A DNA stretch of 64,000 nt from Nocardia jejuensis NBRC 103114 (GCF_001613145.1 NZ_BDBU01000050.1:1-64000); one strand, 5' to 3'. Shown: positions 1-8,010, numbered from the stretch's first letter. Translations and numbers: made by a program. Notes: generated by a model not told the origin, from the letters alone.

Positions 1-901
1 GATCCGCGGGCGGGTCCTGGGTGGCGGGCTCCGCCACGGCGCGCGGGGGCAGTGCGGGGGATTCGGTCGTGGGCGGCCGGGTGGCACTGGCGGCGGGAGT
101 CATCTGGACCTGCGCGACCGGCGTCGTGTGGTCGCGCAGCTGGATGAACGCGAATCCGGAGGCGGCGAGCGCGGCCGCGACCGCCGCGACGCCCAGCAGG
201 ACCCGGCTGTATCGCCGATCAGGTTGCGGGGCTTCGGAGTCCAGTCCGCGCAGTTGTTCGAGGGCCACCAGCGCGCCGCCGCGCGCCGCCGCGTTCGCGG
301 CATCGGCCACCTCGCTGACGGGTACGGCGAAACCACGTCGCACCGCCGCCGCGATCTCGGGGTCGGTGGCCGCCGCGCCGCAGACCAGGACGGTATCGGG
401 ACGCACGCCCACCGCGTCCAGCAGCGGCCAGATCCGGCCGATAGCCTCATCGGTGCTGCCCGCGTCGACGACCCCGTTGAGCCACGAATCCGACACCAGG
501 GTCTGCGCGCGCCCGGCATCGGTCAGCGCGAACGCGGTGTGGTGGTCGAGCAGTTCGAGCACCATCACCTTCCCGGTGCCGGGATCGTCCTGAGCCAGCG
601 CCAACAGCGCGGATTTGATCGAAACATGCGAGGCGCGCTGCCATTTCCCGTCGGCCAGCGCGGAGACGAGCGCGCGCCGTTCGGTCACCGTGCGGTAGAC
701 GACGGCCACGTCGGCGAGATCGCGCGACTCGGCGGCCAGCCCGTCGAGCGACTCGGCGACGACGTTCTCGATCGCCCGGTCTCCGACCTGGCGACGCACC
801 CCACCCAGTGGTGGGGAATCCCGCTGTCCGCCTGCCGTTTCCGCTAGCAGTATTCCGCGAACCACGGTTCGCTCCGCCGATATCCCGCCGACAACTCGCA
901 T
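1..901 (-). CDS. Hsp70-like/DUF7159-type membrane protein, 3' end outside window
   Basis: Reading the reverse strand from an ATG at 901 gives 300 residues that run off the window edge without a stop. An AGAGG ribosome site lies about 8 bases upstream. The N-terminus (MRVVGGISAERT) has a short beta-strand opening like mycobacterial DUF7159/actin-fold proteins. Residues about 40-220 form an alternating alpha/beta domain, including a VLELLDHH strand near 114 and VLVCGAAATD near 171, placed like the second phosphate and adenosine loops of Hsp70 but without their key residues. One membrane span follows at about 232-254, then a Pro/Thr/Ala-rich tail that is cut. It has the same layout as the protein at 49785-50831, so the two are probably distant paralogues. 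No chaperone activity can be inferred because the catalytic motifs look eroded. The family assignment is by architecture only. Confidence 0.72.
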   Translation of the reverse strand, partial: MRVVGGISAERTVVRGILLAETAGGQRDSPPLGGVRRQVGDRAIENVVAESLDGLAAESRDLADVAVVYRTVTERRALVSALADGKWQRASHVSIKSALLALAQDDPGTGKVMVLELLDHHTAFALTDAGRAQTLVSDSWLNGVVDAGSTDEAIGRIWPLLDAVGVRPDTVLVCGAAATDPEIAAAVRRGFAVPVSEVADAANAAARGGALVALEQLRGLDSEAPQPDRRYSRVLLGVAAVAAALAASGFAFIQLRDHTTPVAQVQMTPAASATRPPTTESPALPPRAVAEPATQDPPAD

Positions 902-1269
902 TCGATCAACCTCTGTTCGAACTACACCTCTCCGGTGATTCGTCACGCCCCGCCGAAACGATTGGTCGGATGCCCAGATAATTTCGGAGCGGGTGGACGA
1001 GATTCCCGGGCAGCCCCGGACCGAGGTCCCGCGATGTTCGTTTCGGGAATCCGGTAACCGGGTCGCTGCTCGTGTCATATCGGGACGCGCCCGCGAATGT
1101 TTCTACGCCGCGCCGCAATCCGAGAGATAGCCGAAGAATTGCCACCGCTGCCCGGTTGCCGATTGTGCGCGGACAGGCATGTTCGCCGGCACTGCCCGCG
1201 GGAGCTCCGGCCGGGAAATCCGAGGTTTCAGGACTGTTAGAAGTGGGAACGCGGGGGCACTATGGACGC
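902..1269. other. Intergenic region between divergent genes
   Basis: This 368-base stretch separates the leftward Hsp70-like gene from the rightward hypothetical gene. Short open frames occur on both strands, but none has a convincing ribosome site and amino-acid composition together. It should hold two divergent promoters; I could not assign -10 or -35 boxes with confidence. Confidence 0.5.
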
Positions 1270-1620
1270 ATGGCCGGAGTCGAAATCAACGACACCTTCG
1301 TCCGGCGCACCTTGGCCGACGGACGTGTGGAAGAAGTCGCGTGGACCGAGCTGGCGGAGGTGCGAATCATCACCACGGCGGACGGACCCTTCGCCGACGA
1401 TGTGTTCTTCGTACTGATCGGTGCCAGCGGCAAGGGGTGCGTGGTACCGCATTCCGCTGCCGACACCGCGTTCCTGGCCCGATTGCAGGCCCTGCCCGGG
1501 TTCGACAACACCAAGGTCGTCGAGGCGATGGGGAGCATCGCGGACCGGCAGTTCCTGGTGTGGCGGCGACGGGTGACGCCGCGCCACGGTGAGACGGGCC
1601 GGAGTTACCGCGCCAATTGA
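1270..1620 (+). CDS. Conserved-looking small protein of unknown function
   Basis: This 116-residue protein starts MAGVEINDTFVRRTLADG. The open frame extends further upstream, but that part is Arg/Pro/Ser-rich and looks non-coding, so I chose the ATG at 1270. The protein has alternating short beta strands (EVAWTELAEVRIITT, DDVFFVLIGASGKGCVVPH) followed by a helix (ADTAFLARLQALPGF) and FLVWRR near the end. This resembles a small PH-like/beta-sandwich fold, which is inference from pattern only. There is no signal peptide or membrane span. It faces the GNAT gene convergently with a 44-base gap. I do not recognise a named family, and no function is proposed. Confidence 0.7.
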   Translation: MAGVEINDTFVRRTLADGRVEEVAWTELAEVRIITTADGPFADDVFFVLIGASGKGCVVPHSAADTAFLARLQALPGFDNTKVVEAMGSIADRQFLVWRRRVTPRHGETGRSYRAN

Positions 1621-1664
1621 CCCGGCTCGCCGATTGACCCCGCTCGACGCAGCGGCATCCTCGA

Positions 1665-1958
1665 TCAGGCGACGACGAGGTCCGCGTACTCCGGATGCGA
1701 CGCGATGTACTTCTCCACATACCAGCAGGTCGGGACGATCGAGTAGCCCTGGGTGCGAGCGTCGTTCAACGCGAACTCCACCACCTGCGCCGCGACCCCG
1801 CGCCCCCGGAACTCGGGAAAGGTGAGCGTGTGCTGGATGTCGCGGATCTGCGTGTCCCCGTCGGTGCGCTCCGCGTAGTCGGCGTAGCCCGCGAGCGTGT
1901 CGTCGAGATAGATCTCGTAGCGGGTCGCGTCGGCATTGTGTTCCAGCCTGGTGCTCAT
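1665..1958 (-). CDS. Small GNAT-family N-acetyltransferase (YjdJ/COG2388-like)
   Basis: This 97-residue protein begins MSTRLEHNADATRYEIYLDD. The track (IQHTLTFPEFRGRGVAAQVVEFALNDARTQGY) holds the acetyl-CoA pyrophosphate-binding signature of GNAT enzymes, seen as FRGRGVAAQVV, and the C-terminus CWYVEKYIASHPEYADLV is typical of the short stand-alone class with COG2388 ancestry. Family members are about 90-100 residues, so it is full length. The acceptor substrate is unknown. It lies 46 bases downstream of the FAD oxidase gene on the same strand and may be cotranscribed. I rejected an ORF start 31 codons upstream because that extension runs into the end of the upstream gene and lacks family character. 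Confidence 0.88.
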   Translation of the reverse strand: MSTRLEHNADATRYEIYLDDTLAGYADYAERTDGDTQIRDIQHTLTFPEFRGRGVAAQVVEFALNDARTQGYSIVPTCWYVEKYIASHPEYADLVVA

Positions 1959-2004
1959 GGTCGGTTCGAACTCCCTTGTGATGCGGATTGTTCCGGGGGC
2001 GGGC

Positions 2005-3390
2005 TCACAGCACCGCGCCGGGATTGAGTATTCCGTGCGGATCCAGCGCATCCTTGATCCGGCGAGTGAGCGCCATCACGTCCGGGCCGACCTGATCGGG
2101 CAGCCACGCCTTCTTCAGTCGGCCGACGCCGTGTTCGCCGGTGATGGTGCCGCCGAGTGCGATCGCCAGATCCATCACACCCCCGAAGGCCAGGTGTGCG
2201 CGTTCGGACTCGGCGGGATCGTTCGGGTCGTGCACGATGAGTGGATGGGTGTTGCCGTCGCCCGCGTGCGCGATGACGGAGATGAGCACCTCGCGCTGCC
2301 GGGCGATCGCGGCGATGCCGTTGATCAGATCGCCCAGACGCGGCAGCGGCACGCCCACGTCCTCGAGCAGCAGCGGTCCCTTGCGTTCCACTGCGGGGAT
2401 GGCGAATCGCCGTGCCGCGCAGAAGGCTTCGCCCTCGTCGGGATCGTCGGTGCGGAAAGCCTCGGTGGCACCGGCCTTCTCGCAGGCGGCGAGCATGATG
2501 TCGGCCTCGTGCCCGGCGAACTGCCCGGGAGCGTCCGAACGCGCCACCAGCAGGCCGGCGGCCTCGCGATCGAGCCCCATCCGCAATTCGTCCTCGACCG
2601 CGTTGATCGCGACCGAATCCATGAATTCCAGCATGGACGGCCGCAATTGGCCGGTGATGGCGAGAATCGCGTCCGTCGCGGCGGTCAGCGTCGCGAAGGT
2701 GGCGACCACGGTGGACTGCGGCGGTTGCGCGGGCAGCAGCCGCAGCGTGAGTTCGGTGATGATGCCGAGCGTGCCCTCGCTGCCGACGAACAGTTTGGTC
2801 AGTGACAGCCCCGCCGCGTCCTTGAGTCGCGGCCCGCCGAGCCGCACCGCCGTCCCGTCGGCGAGGACGACCTGCATGCCGAGCACGTAATCGGTTGTGA
2901 CGCCGTACTTCACGCAGCACAGCCCGCCCGCGTTGGTGGCCGCGTTACCGCCGATCGAGCAGATCTCGAACGAGGAGGGATCCGGCGGATACCACAGCCC
3001 CTGTTCCGCCACGGCCCGCTTGACCTCGGCGTTCAGCAGTCCCGGCTGCACCACCGCGGTGCGGGTGACGGTGTCGACGGTGATCTCGCGCATCTTCTCG
3101 GTGCTCAGCAGTAGGGCGCCGTCCTGCGCGGTGGCCCCGCCGGACAGTCCGGTGCCCGCGCCGCGCGGCACGATGGGCACCCGATGCTCGTGTGCCCACC
3201 GCACGACCGTGGCGACTTGATCCGTGGTCAGGGGCCGGATCAAGGCCAGAGCCGTTCCGGCGTCGGGATCGAAGGCCCGATCCTGGCGATAGCCGGCGAG
3301 TACGTCGGGGTCGGTCACCACCATGTTGTCGGGCAGCAGGGCGTGCAGGCTGTCGAGGTCGATGCGGTCAGCGCGATTGTCCGGGTCCAC
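2005..3390 (-). CDS. FAD-linked oxidase, glycolate oxidase/D-lactate dehydrogenase GlcD type
   Basis: This 461-residue protein has the PCMH-type FAD-binding domain at about 40-220. It includes VPIVPRGAGTGLSGGA near 72-87, which holds the FAD pyrophosphate loop, and SIGGNAATNAGGLCCVKYGVT near 146-166. The C-terminal FAD-oxidase domain ends HGVGRLKKAWL, the conserved GlcD ending with the substrate-side His. Length matches the family (450-480). Enzymes of this group oxidise D-2-hydroxyacids such as glycolate, D-lactate or D-2-hydroxyglutarate to the 2-oxoacid, passing electrons to the respiratory chain; the specific substrate is not decidable here. It stands alone without glcE/glcF, which favours the single-subunit D-lactate/D-2-hydroxyglutarate dehydrogenase subgroup. 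Confidence 0.92.
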   Translation of the reverse strand: MDPDNRADRIDLDSLHALLPDNMVVTDPDVLAGYRQDRAFDPDAGTALALIRPLTTDQVATVVRWAHEHRVPIVPRGAGTGLSGGATAQDGALLLSTEKMREITVDTVTRTAVVQPGLLNAEVKRAVAEQGLWYPPDPSSFEICSIGGNAATNAGGLCCVKYGVTTDYVLGMQVVLADGTAVRLGGPRLKDAAGLSLTKLFVGSEGTLGIITELTLRLLPAQPPQSTVVATFATLTAATDAILAITGQLRPSMLEFMDSVAINAVEDELRMGLDREAAGLLVARSDAPGQFAGHEADIMLAACEKAGATEAFRTDDPDEGEAFCAARRFAIPAVERKGPLLLEDVGVPLPRLGDLINGIAAIARQREVLISVIAHAGDGNTHPLIVHDPNDPAESERAHLAFGGVMDLAIALGGTITGEHGVGRLKKAWLPDQVGPDVMALTRRIKDALDPHGILNPGAVL

Positions 3391-3446
3391 ACTCCAGAAA
3401 ATACGGGCTCGCGCTGCTTTTGTCCGGAATCATCCGCAGGAATCGC

Positions 3447-3536
3447 TCAGTAGACACGCCCGCTGCCGAGTGCCGTTCCTATGATCACCCACAGGATGTA
3501 CCTCACCAGATTGGCGGTGAGTTGAATTCCCTCCAC
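3447..3536 (-). CDS. Candidate 29-residue membrane peptide
   Basis: A short frame begins at GTG 3536 and is preceded by a strong GAGAGGAG ribosome site about 7 bases upstream. The peptide is MEGIQLTANLVRYILWVIIG followed by a polar GTALGSGRVY tail. Residues about 8-23 could form one membrane helix. It sits between the FAD oxidase gene (start 3390) and the bidirectional terminator at 3624-3663, all on the same strand, with its own apparent leader. The Shine-Dalgarno strength, the hydrophobic run and the polar tail argue for translation. Against it are its length and the absence of any recognised family. It could be a leader peptide for the downstream oxidase gene or a free-standing small membrane protein. 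Confidence 0.45.
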   Translation of the reverse strand: MEGIQLTANLVRYILWVIIGTALGSGRVY

Positions 3537-3623
3537 GACGAAATCTCCTCTCTCGCAGAAAGACAGGAACCCAGTGTGGCAGCGGGAGAGAGGCCCGCCA
3601 ATCCCCGAATTCCTGTGTGTGAC

Positions 3624-3663
3624 AAATGCGAGCGCCACCTCGGAGGAGATGGCGCTCGCATTT
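3624..3663. terminator. Bidirectional hairpin terminator after the MFS gene
   Basis: A perfect 14-base-pair stem (AAATGCGAGCGCCA paired with TGGCGCTCGCATTT) encloses a 12-base loop, with T-rich flanks on both strands. It lies 46 bases past the MFS stop codon on the reverse strand. Confidence 0.85.
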
Positions 3664-3708
3664 ATTCGCCGATGCCGCAGTGCTTTTCATCGATCGGGGC
3701 AGTAGTGA

Positions 3709-5175
3709 TCAGCGCACCGCGTTCGACCTCGGCAGGGCGAAGGCCGCGACCAGCACCACCGCGATGATGCCCAGGGCGGTGTATCCCGACACCTCCATGC
3801 CGTGCACGAAGTTCCCGATTTCGTTCCCGCCGGCGACCGCGCCGAAGAACACCGTGCCGAGAACTGTTGCGCCGACCGCGTTTCCGAACTGCTGACCGGT
3901 GGTGAGTACGCCCGCCGCCATCCCGGCCTGGTGCGCGGGAATGCCCGAGGACAGCACCGCGCCGATGGTCGAGGGGATCGAGAGGCCGTTGCCGACGCCG
4001 ACCAGCATCATGCCGGGAATGAGCGCGAGCGGCCCGATCGCGGAGCCGTACCAGGCCAGCACGCCCAGGGTGAGCAGCATGCCGGTCAGGCTGACCGTCG
4101 CGCCGAGCACGATGACCCGGTTGCCGATCCGCTCGGCCACCTTGCGGGCGAAGAACGAACTGGTCGCGAAGCTCAGCCCCAGCGGTGCGAAGGTGAGGCC
4201 GGCGGCCAGTGGCGACATGCCCAGGCCGTTCTGCAACAGCAGGGTCAGGCACAGCATGAAGCCGGCGAAGAAGGCCAGGTAGCCGCCCGAGATCACCATG
4301 CCCGCAAGGAATTTGCGATCGCTGACCAGGGTGATGTCCAGAACCGGTTCGCCGCCGCGTACGCGCAGCCGGTTCTCGTAGCGCAGGGTGAGCAGCAGGA
4401 CCGGCAGCGCGGCGGCCATCGAGATCCAGGTCCACAACGGCCAGCCCTCGGGCCGTCCGAGTGTCACCGGCACCAGGACCAGCGCCAGCGCCGCCGAGAT
4501 GCCCAGTGCGCCCACGGGGTCCAGCCGCGGCCGGTGGGTGTGCGCGTGCCGCGGCAACCAGCGCGCCGCCATCAGCGCGGCGACGATGCCGATGGGCAGG
4601 TTGATGAAGAAGATGGTGCGCCAGCCCCAGCCGAACAGATCCAAGTCCAGCAGCGCGCCGCCCAGCACCTGTCCAGAGACCGCGCCCAGGCCGATGGTCG
4701 CGCCGAAAGCCGCCATGGCCCTTGGCCGTTCGGTGATCGGGAACATGGTGTTGATCAGTGCCAGCACCTGCGGCACCATCAGCGCGGCGGTGGCGCCCTG
4801 CAGGACCCGGAACCCGACCAGCGCCCACTCGTTCCAGGCCAGCCCGCACAGCAGCGAGGCGACCGCGAAGGCGAGCATGCCGACGACGAACATGCGCCGA
4901 TGCCCGAACAGATCGCCGAGCCGCCCGCCGGTGATCAGCCCGCTGGCATAGGCGAATCCGTAACCGCCGACCACCAATTCGAGTCCGGCTTCACCGGCGT
5001 GCAGATCCGTTTGCAGTGAGGACGCGGCCACATTGACCACGAAGTAGTCGAACATCGCCATGAACATGGCGGCGAGCAGGACCGGCAGCGCCCGCCAGCG
5101 AGCCGCGAAAACACCTGACACGGCCGTCGGTGCGGTGGAAGGCACTGCTACGGAACGGTTTTCGAGAATAGTCAC
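3709..5175 (-). CDS. DHA2-family MFS drug/proton antiporter
   Basis: This 488-residue protein has about 14 hydrophobic segments, as in EmrB/QacA-type exporters. Motif A is present as GGRLGDLFGHRRMF after the second segment, and the DHA2 motif C region is seen as LGAVSGQVLGGALLD in segment 5. I chose GTG 5175 (VTILENRSV), preceded by GGGAGAACGAC, over a longer frame to 5298 whose extra 41 residues are hydrophilic and would run through the promoter and operator. The first span begins at about residue 24. It is expected to export lipophilic or cationic compounds using the proton gradient. It is transcribed divergently from the TetR gene at 5365 and shares a 190-base regulatory region with repeated CAACCAAC elements, so the TetR protein is probably its repressor. 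Confidence 0.93.
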   Translation of the reverse strand: MTILENRSVAVPSTAPTAVSGVFAARWRALPVLLAAMFMAMFDYFVVNVAASSLQTDLHAGEAGLELVVGGYGFAYASGLITGGRLGDLFGHRRMFVVGMLAFAVASLLCGLAWNEWALVGFRVLQGATAALMVPQVLALINTMFPITERPRAMAAFGATIGLGAVSGQVLGGALLDLDLFGWGWRTIFFINLPIGIVAALMAARWLPRHAHTHRPRLDPVGALGISAALALVLVPVTLGRPEGWPLWTWISMAAALPVLLLTLRYENRLRVRGGEPVLDITLVSDRKFLAGMVISGGYLAFFAGFMLCLTLLLQNGLGMSPLAAGLTFAPLGLSFATSSFFARKVAERIGNRVIVLGATVSLTGMLLTLGVLAWYGSAIGPLALIPGMMLVGVGNGLSIPSTIGAVLSSGIPAHQAGMAAGVLTTGQQFGNAVGATVLGTVFFGAVAGGNEIGNFVHGMEVSGYTALGIIAVVLVAAFALPRSNAVR

Positions 5176-5291
5176 GTCGTTCTCCCGAACGGTGTAGCGA
5201 GATGTGGGGGACGCGCGGCGCGACGCTGCGCCGTGAATTCGAGTGGGCTCCGAGGTGTTCCCGAAGCCCTCCCGAGCCTTGCAAGGATCAA

Positions 5292-5309
5292 CAACCAACT
5301 GGTTAGTTG
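5292..5309. promoter_or_regulatory. Candidate TetR operator, MFS-proximal copy
   Basis: CAACCAACTGGTTAGTTG is an imperfect palindrome (14 of 18 positions symmetric) in the MFS/TetR intergenic region. A second copy of its CAACCAAC half lies in opposite orientation at 5336-5349, next to the TetR start. Two related sites between divergent efflux and regulator genes is the usual arrangement of an autoregulating TetR repressor. Confidence 0.6.
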
Positions 5310-5335
5310 AAAGTATTCCGCCGCTCGACTCCTGT

Positions 5336-5349
5336 CAACTGGTTGGTTG
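5336..5349. promoter_or_regulatory. Candidate TetR operator, regulator-proximal copy
   Basis: CAACTGGTTGGTTG is the inverted relative of the site at 5292-5309. It lies only 16 bases before the chosen TetR start, where binding would block both promoter clearance and initiation. Confidence 0.55.
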
Positions 5350-5364
5350 GTTATGCTGGTTGCC

Positions 5365-5955
5365 ATGGCACCCAGGGATCCCGAGGCGACGAAGGCGCGG
5401 ATCTTCGCCGCCGCCACTGCGGAATTCGCGACGCACGGCATCGCGGGCGCCCGGGTGGATCGCATCGCCGCCAACGCCAAGGCCAACAAGCAGCTCATCT
5501 ACGCCTACTTCGGCGACAAGGAGCAGCTGTTCCATCAGGTGCTGGAGAAGACCATGCTGGCCGTCGCCGAGGCTGTGACCACCGATATCGAAGACCTCGA
5601 CGTCTGGATCGATCAGCACATCGACTACCACAGCGAGCATCCCGAACTGCTGCGACTGCTGATGTGGGAGGCGCTCGAGCTCGGCGTCGAGAACGCCTCG
5701 GCCGGTGAACTCCGGCACGGCCGCTATCGGGAGAAGCGGGAGAAGATCGAGGTGGCTCAGCGCAAGGGCCTGATCCGCGAGGACATGCCCGCGGGGCAAA
5801 TTCTGATGATCTTGATGAGCATGATCAACTATCCGCTGGCCGTGCCGCAGGTCGCCGAGTTCACCCTCGGACCCGGCGTCGACCCGGAGATCTCCCGCGC
5901 CTGGATCAAGGACGCCATCCGGCGCATCGTCGCTCCCGAGCTGTCGGCGAGCTAG
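5365..5955 (+). CDS. TetR/AcrR-family repressor of the divergent MFS pump
   Basis: This 196-residue protein has the canonical N-terminal helix-turn-helix: ARIFAAATAEFATHGIAGA, then VDRIAANAKANKQLIYAYFG, where YAYFGDKEQLF closes the DNA-binding domain. The C-terminal two thirds is the variable ligand-binding, dimerising helical domain. The start is uncertain: ATG 5353, or a TTG further up, would add a few residues inside the operator copy, so ATG 5365 (MAPRDPEATK) is preferred. No good ribosome site precedes it, suggesting a leaderless or weakly translated message, which is common for actinobacterial repressors. Its divergent partner is the DHA2 pump. The inducing ligand is unknown. Confidence 0.92.
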   Translation: MAPRDPEATKARIFAAATAEFATHGIAGARVDRIAANAKANKQLIYAYFGDKEQLFHQVLEKTMLAVAEAVTTDIEDLDVWIDQHIDYHSEHPELLRLLMWEALELGVENASAGELRHGRYREKREKIEVAQRKGLIREDMPAGQILMILMSMINYPLAVPQVAEFTLGPGVDPEISRAWIKDAIRRIVAPELSAS

Positions 5956-6057
5956 CGGCCGAGCCGGTGTCCCGGCCCCGGTGGGCTGAAGTCACGAGCC
6001 TCGGAGAGCTGAGGTCCCCGCCGCTCGGACCCCGCGCCCCGGCAGTACACTGCCGCC

Positions 6058-6378
6058 GTGTCCGATGCCAAGCTCGAAATCCAAATGCTGCACGACCGGG
6101 TCATGGTCAAGCTGAACCAGGAATCCGGTGAACGCCGCAGCACCGGAGGCATCCTCATTCCCTCCACCGCGCAGGTCGCGAAACGCCTGTCCTGGGGCGA
6201 GGTCTGCGGCGTGGGGTCGCACGTGCGCGCCGTCACCGTGGGTGATCAGGTGCTGTTCAATGCCGACGACCAGTACGAGGTGGAGGTCAAGGCTCAGTCC
6301 TACTACGTCATGCGCGAGCGAGACCTGCACGCCATAGCCAACTCTCACCCCGAGCACGGCACCGGGCTCTACCTGTAG
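6058..6378 (+). CDS. GroES-like (Cpn10) protein
   Basis: This 106-residue protein starts at GTG 6058. The chaperonin-10 fold is visible: LEIQMLHDRVMVKLNQE, the mobile-loop region RRSTGGILIPSTAQ (GGI/LIP being the GroEL-contact signature), WGEVCGVGSH, VTVGDQVLFNADD and VEVKAQSYYVMRERDLHAI. The last 15 residues (ANSHPEHGTGLYL) extend beyond normal GroES length. There is no groEL beside it, and the standard groES is normally adjacent to groEL1 in actinobacteria, so this is probably the extra, divergent GroES-like protein of these genomes rather than the housekeeping copy. Whether it caps a chaperonin is unknown. Confidence 0.85.
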   Translation: MSDAKLEIQMLHDRVMVKLNQESGERRSTGGILIPSTAQVAKRLSWGEVCGVGSHVRAVTVGDQVLFNADDQYEVEVKAQSYYVMRERDLHAIANSHPEHGTGLYL

Positions 6379-6472
6379 TCACCCCCGACCCGTCGTCGCG
6401 GCACGGCCGGGCATCCTCGCGCGTGAGCCACGGGCGGTAGTCGCCGGGACGATAGATATCTCCGAAATGGCC

Positions 6473-6503
6473 ACGGCCCGTGCCTTTTTCGGGCACGGGC
6501 CGT
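6473..6503. terminator. Hairpin terminator between convergent genes
   Basis: A 12-base-pair stem (ACGGCCCGTGCC with GGCACGGGCCGT) encloses a T-rich loop. It lies between the ends of the convergent GroES-like and SDR genes and could serve both strands. There is no downstream T-tract. Confidence 0.7.
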
Positions 6504-6544
6504 AGCGACGCCCGGGGCGAATGCAGCCCGAGGCCGGGTGGTGA

Positions 6545-7333
6545 TCAGGCGATCTTGAGAATGCCGCCGTCCACGACGAAGTCCGCGCCGTGAGTGTTGG
6601 CCGAGCGCTCGGAAGCCAGGAACGCCACGAGTGCCGCGATCTCCCCTGGGGTGGAGATCCGCCCCGAGGTGATGTTGAACTGGGCGGGCATCGCGGCCAG
6701 GAACTGTTCGTGCCCGATGCCGTTGGCCTTCGCCAGTTTCGCGCCGAGGCCGTTCTCGCCGTGCCAGATGTCGGTGGCCACCGGGCCGGGGGAGACGGTG
6801 TTGACTCGCAACCCCTGCGGCCCGAACTCCTCGCTGAGCCGCTTGCTGAACGAGGCGAGCGCGGCCTTGGCCTCGCTGTATCCGGTGGGGCCGACCGCGG
6901 GAAGCCGGGAGTTGATCGACGAGATGCTGATGACCGTGCCGCCGCGCTCCAGCAGGCTGGGCAGGGCGGCGCGCGTGGTGCTGATGACGCCGAAGAGATT
7001 GAGGTCGAAGAGGTTTCGTAGTTGTTCGTCGTCGGTGTCGAGCACGCCCGCGAGCTCGAGCCGATCCGCGTCGCCGCCGCCGACGTTGTTCACCAGGATG
7101 TCGATGCCGCCCAGTTCCGACAGGGCCGATTCGACCACGCCGCGCGCGCCCTCGGTCGTGCTCAGATCGACGGAAACGGCTGCGGCGGCGACTTTTTCGA
7201 GTGCCGGAGTGATGGTGCGGGCCGCGCCGACCACCCGAACCCCCTCGGCTGCGAGCTCCTGCGCGATGGCGAGGCCGATGCCGCGACTCGCTCCGGTGAC
7301 GAGGGCGGTCTTGCCGGTAAGTCCGAGATCCAT
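6545..7333 (-). CDS. Short-chain dehydrogenase/reductase (SDR), classical type
   Basis: This 262-residue protein has the Rossmann cofactor motif TGASRGIG near residues 13-20, NNVGG near 86-90 (the NNAG equivalent), Ser of SISSINS near 140, and YSEAK near 155-159 as the catalytic Tyr-Lys pair. Length and order match classical SDRs. The residues after the second strand (GAARTI) do not clearly decide NAD from NADP. It lies 81 bases downstream of the TetR gene on the same strand, and both leaders carry a related GACCTGT-type motif, so it is probably the regulated target. The physiological substrate is unknown. Confidence 0.92.
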   Translation of the reverse strand: MDLGLTGKTALVTGASRGIGLAIAQELAAEGVRVVGAARTITPALEKVAAAAVSVDLSTTEGARGVVESALSELGGIDILVNNVGGGDADRLELAGVLDTDDEQLRNLFDLNLFGVISTTRAALPSLLERGGTVISISSINSRLPAVGPTGYSEAKAALASFSKRLSEEFGPQGLRVNTVSPGPVATDIWHGENGLGAKLAKANGIGHEQFLAAMPAQFNITSGRISTPGEIAALVAFLASERSANTHGADFVVDGGILKIA

Positions 7334-7346
7334 TGCCGGTCCTTTC

Positions 7347-7362
7347 TTGAACTACAGGTCAA
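7347..7362. promoter_or_regulatory. Candidate TetR operator in SDR leader
   Basis: TTGAACTACAGGTCAA lies 13 bases upstream of the SDR start, with TTGA/TCAA ends. Its complement reads TTGACCTGTAGTTCAA, closely matching TTGGACCTGTGGGTCAA at 8011-8027 upstream of the TetR gene. Shared sites before both genes support one regulator. Confidence 0.55.
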
Positions 7363-7414
7363 AAATTGGGGCATGACAGCGCGGCCGCCGAAGCGGCCGG
7401 CGGTCAGGGTGTGG

Positions 7415-7990
7415 TCAGAGGGTGGACACCGTCGTGTCGATGACGCGATGAAGCGTCGCCGCATCGAAGGTCTTGGCCATGATGCGCAGGCCGCCGATGG
7501 TGGTCATCAGGTATTCCGCGTAGACCCGGGGGTCGATGTCGGCCCGGATGTCCCCGTCGCGCCGACCCTGCTCGATCCGGTCCGCCAGCGCCGCGATGAC
7601 ACCCTCGGTCGCCTCGAGGATGGCCCGATCGATATCGGGATCCTGTCCGGCGAACTCGACCGCGGTGTTCACGGCCATGCAGCCGCGCCGAATCGGTTGC
7701 GCCAGATCGGTATCCACCAGCATGCGCAGGAAGTCCCGGACTCGTTCGCGGGTGCCGCCCGGTTCGGCCAGGAACTCCCGCGCCAGCTCCGCGCCGCGCA
7801 CGCTGTAGTGCGCGAAGGCCTGATCGAACAGTTGCCGTTTGCTGCCGAAGGTGTTGTAGAGGCTGCCTTTTCCGATGCCGGTCGCCGCGGCGAGGTCGGC
7901 GGGGGAGGTGTTGGCGTAGCCATGGGTCCAGAACGCGTCCATCGCGCGTTCGACGACGTCGTCCGCTTCGAAGTTGCGTGGCCTGCCCAT
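7415..7990 (-). CDS. TetR/AcrR-family regulator next to SDR
   Basis: This 191-residue protein starts MGRPRNFEADDVVERAMDAF. The helix-turn-helix is TSPADLAAATGIGKGSLYNT, followed by FGSKRQLFDQAF. The C-terminal half carries a CMAVN segment and the all-helical effector domain of the AcrR-like TetR_C subgroup, often found beside oxidoreductases. It precedes the SDR gene on the same strand (81-base gap). The motif TTGGACCTGTGGGTCAA at 8011-8027 overlaps the region where its own promoter should be, which suggests autoregulation. Confidence 0.92.
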   Translation of the reverse strand: MGRPRNFEADDVVERAMDAFWTHGYANTSPADLAAATGIGKGSLYNTFGSKRQLFDQAFAHYSVRGAELAREFLAEPGGTRERVRDFLRMLVDTDLAQPIRRGCMAVNTAVEFAGQDPDIDRAILEATEGVIAALADRIEQGRRDGDIRADIDPRVYAEYLMTTIGGLRIMAKTFDAATLHRVIDTTVSTL

Positions 7991-8010
7991 GGGAAGGACT
8001 GTAGGCCATT

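Noticed and set aside
128..847. 239-residue forward ORF overlapping the left-edge gene
   Set aside because: It is the antisense shadow of the reverse-strand Hsp70-like gene, with Arg/Gly/His-rich composition and no family character.
906..1145. 79-residue reverse ORF in the first intergenic gap
   Set aside because: No ribosome site, low-complexity basic composition, and no domain pattern.
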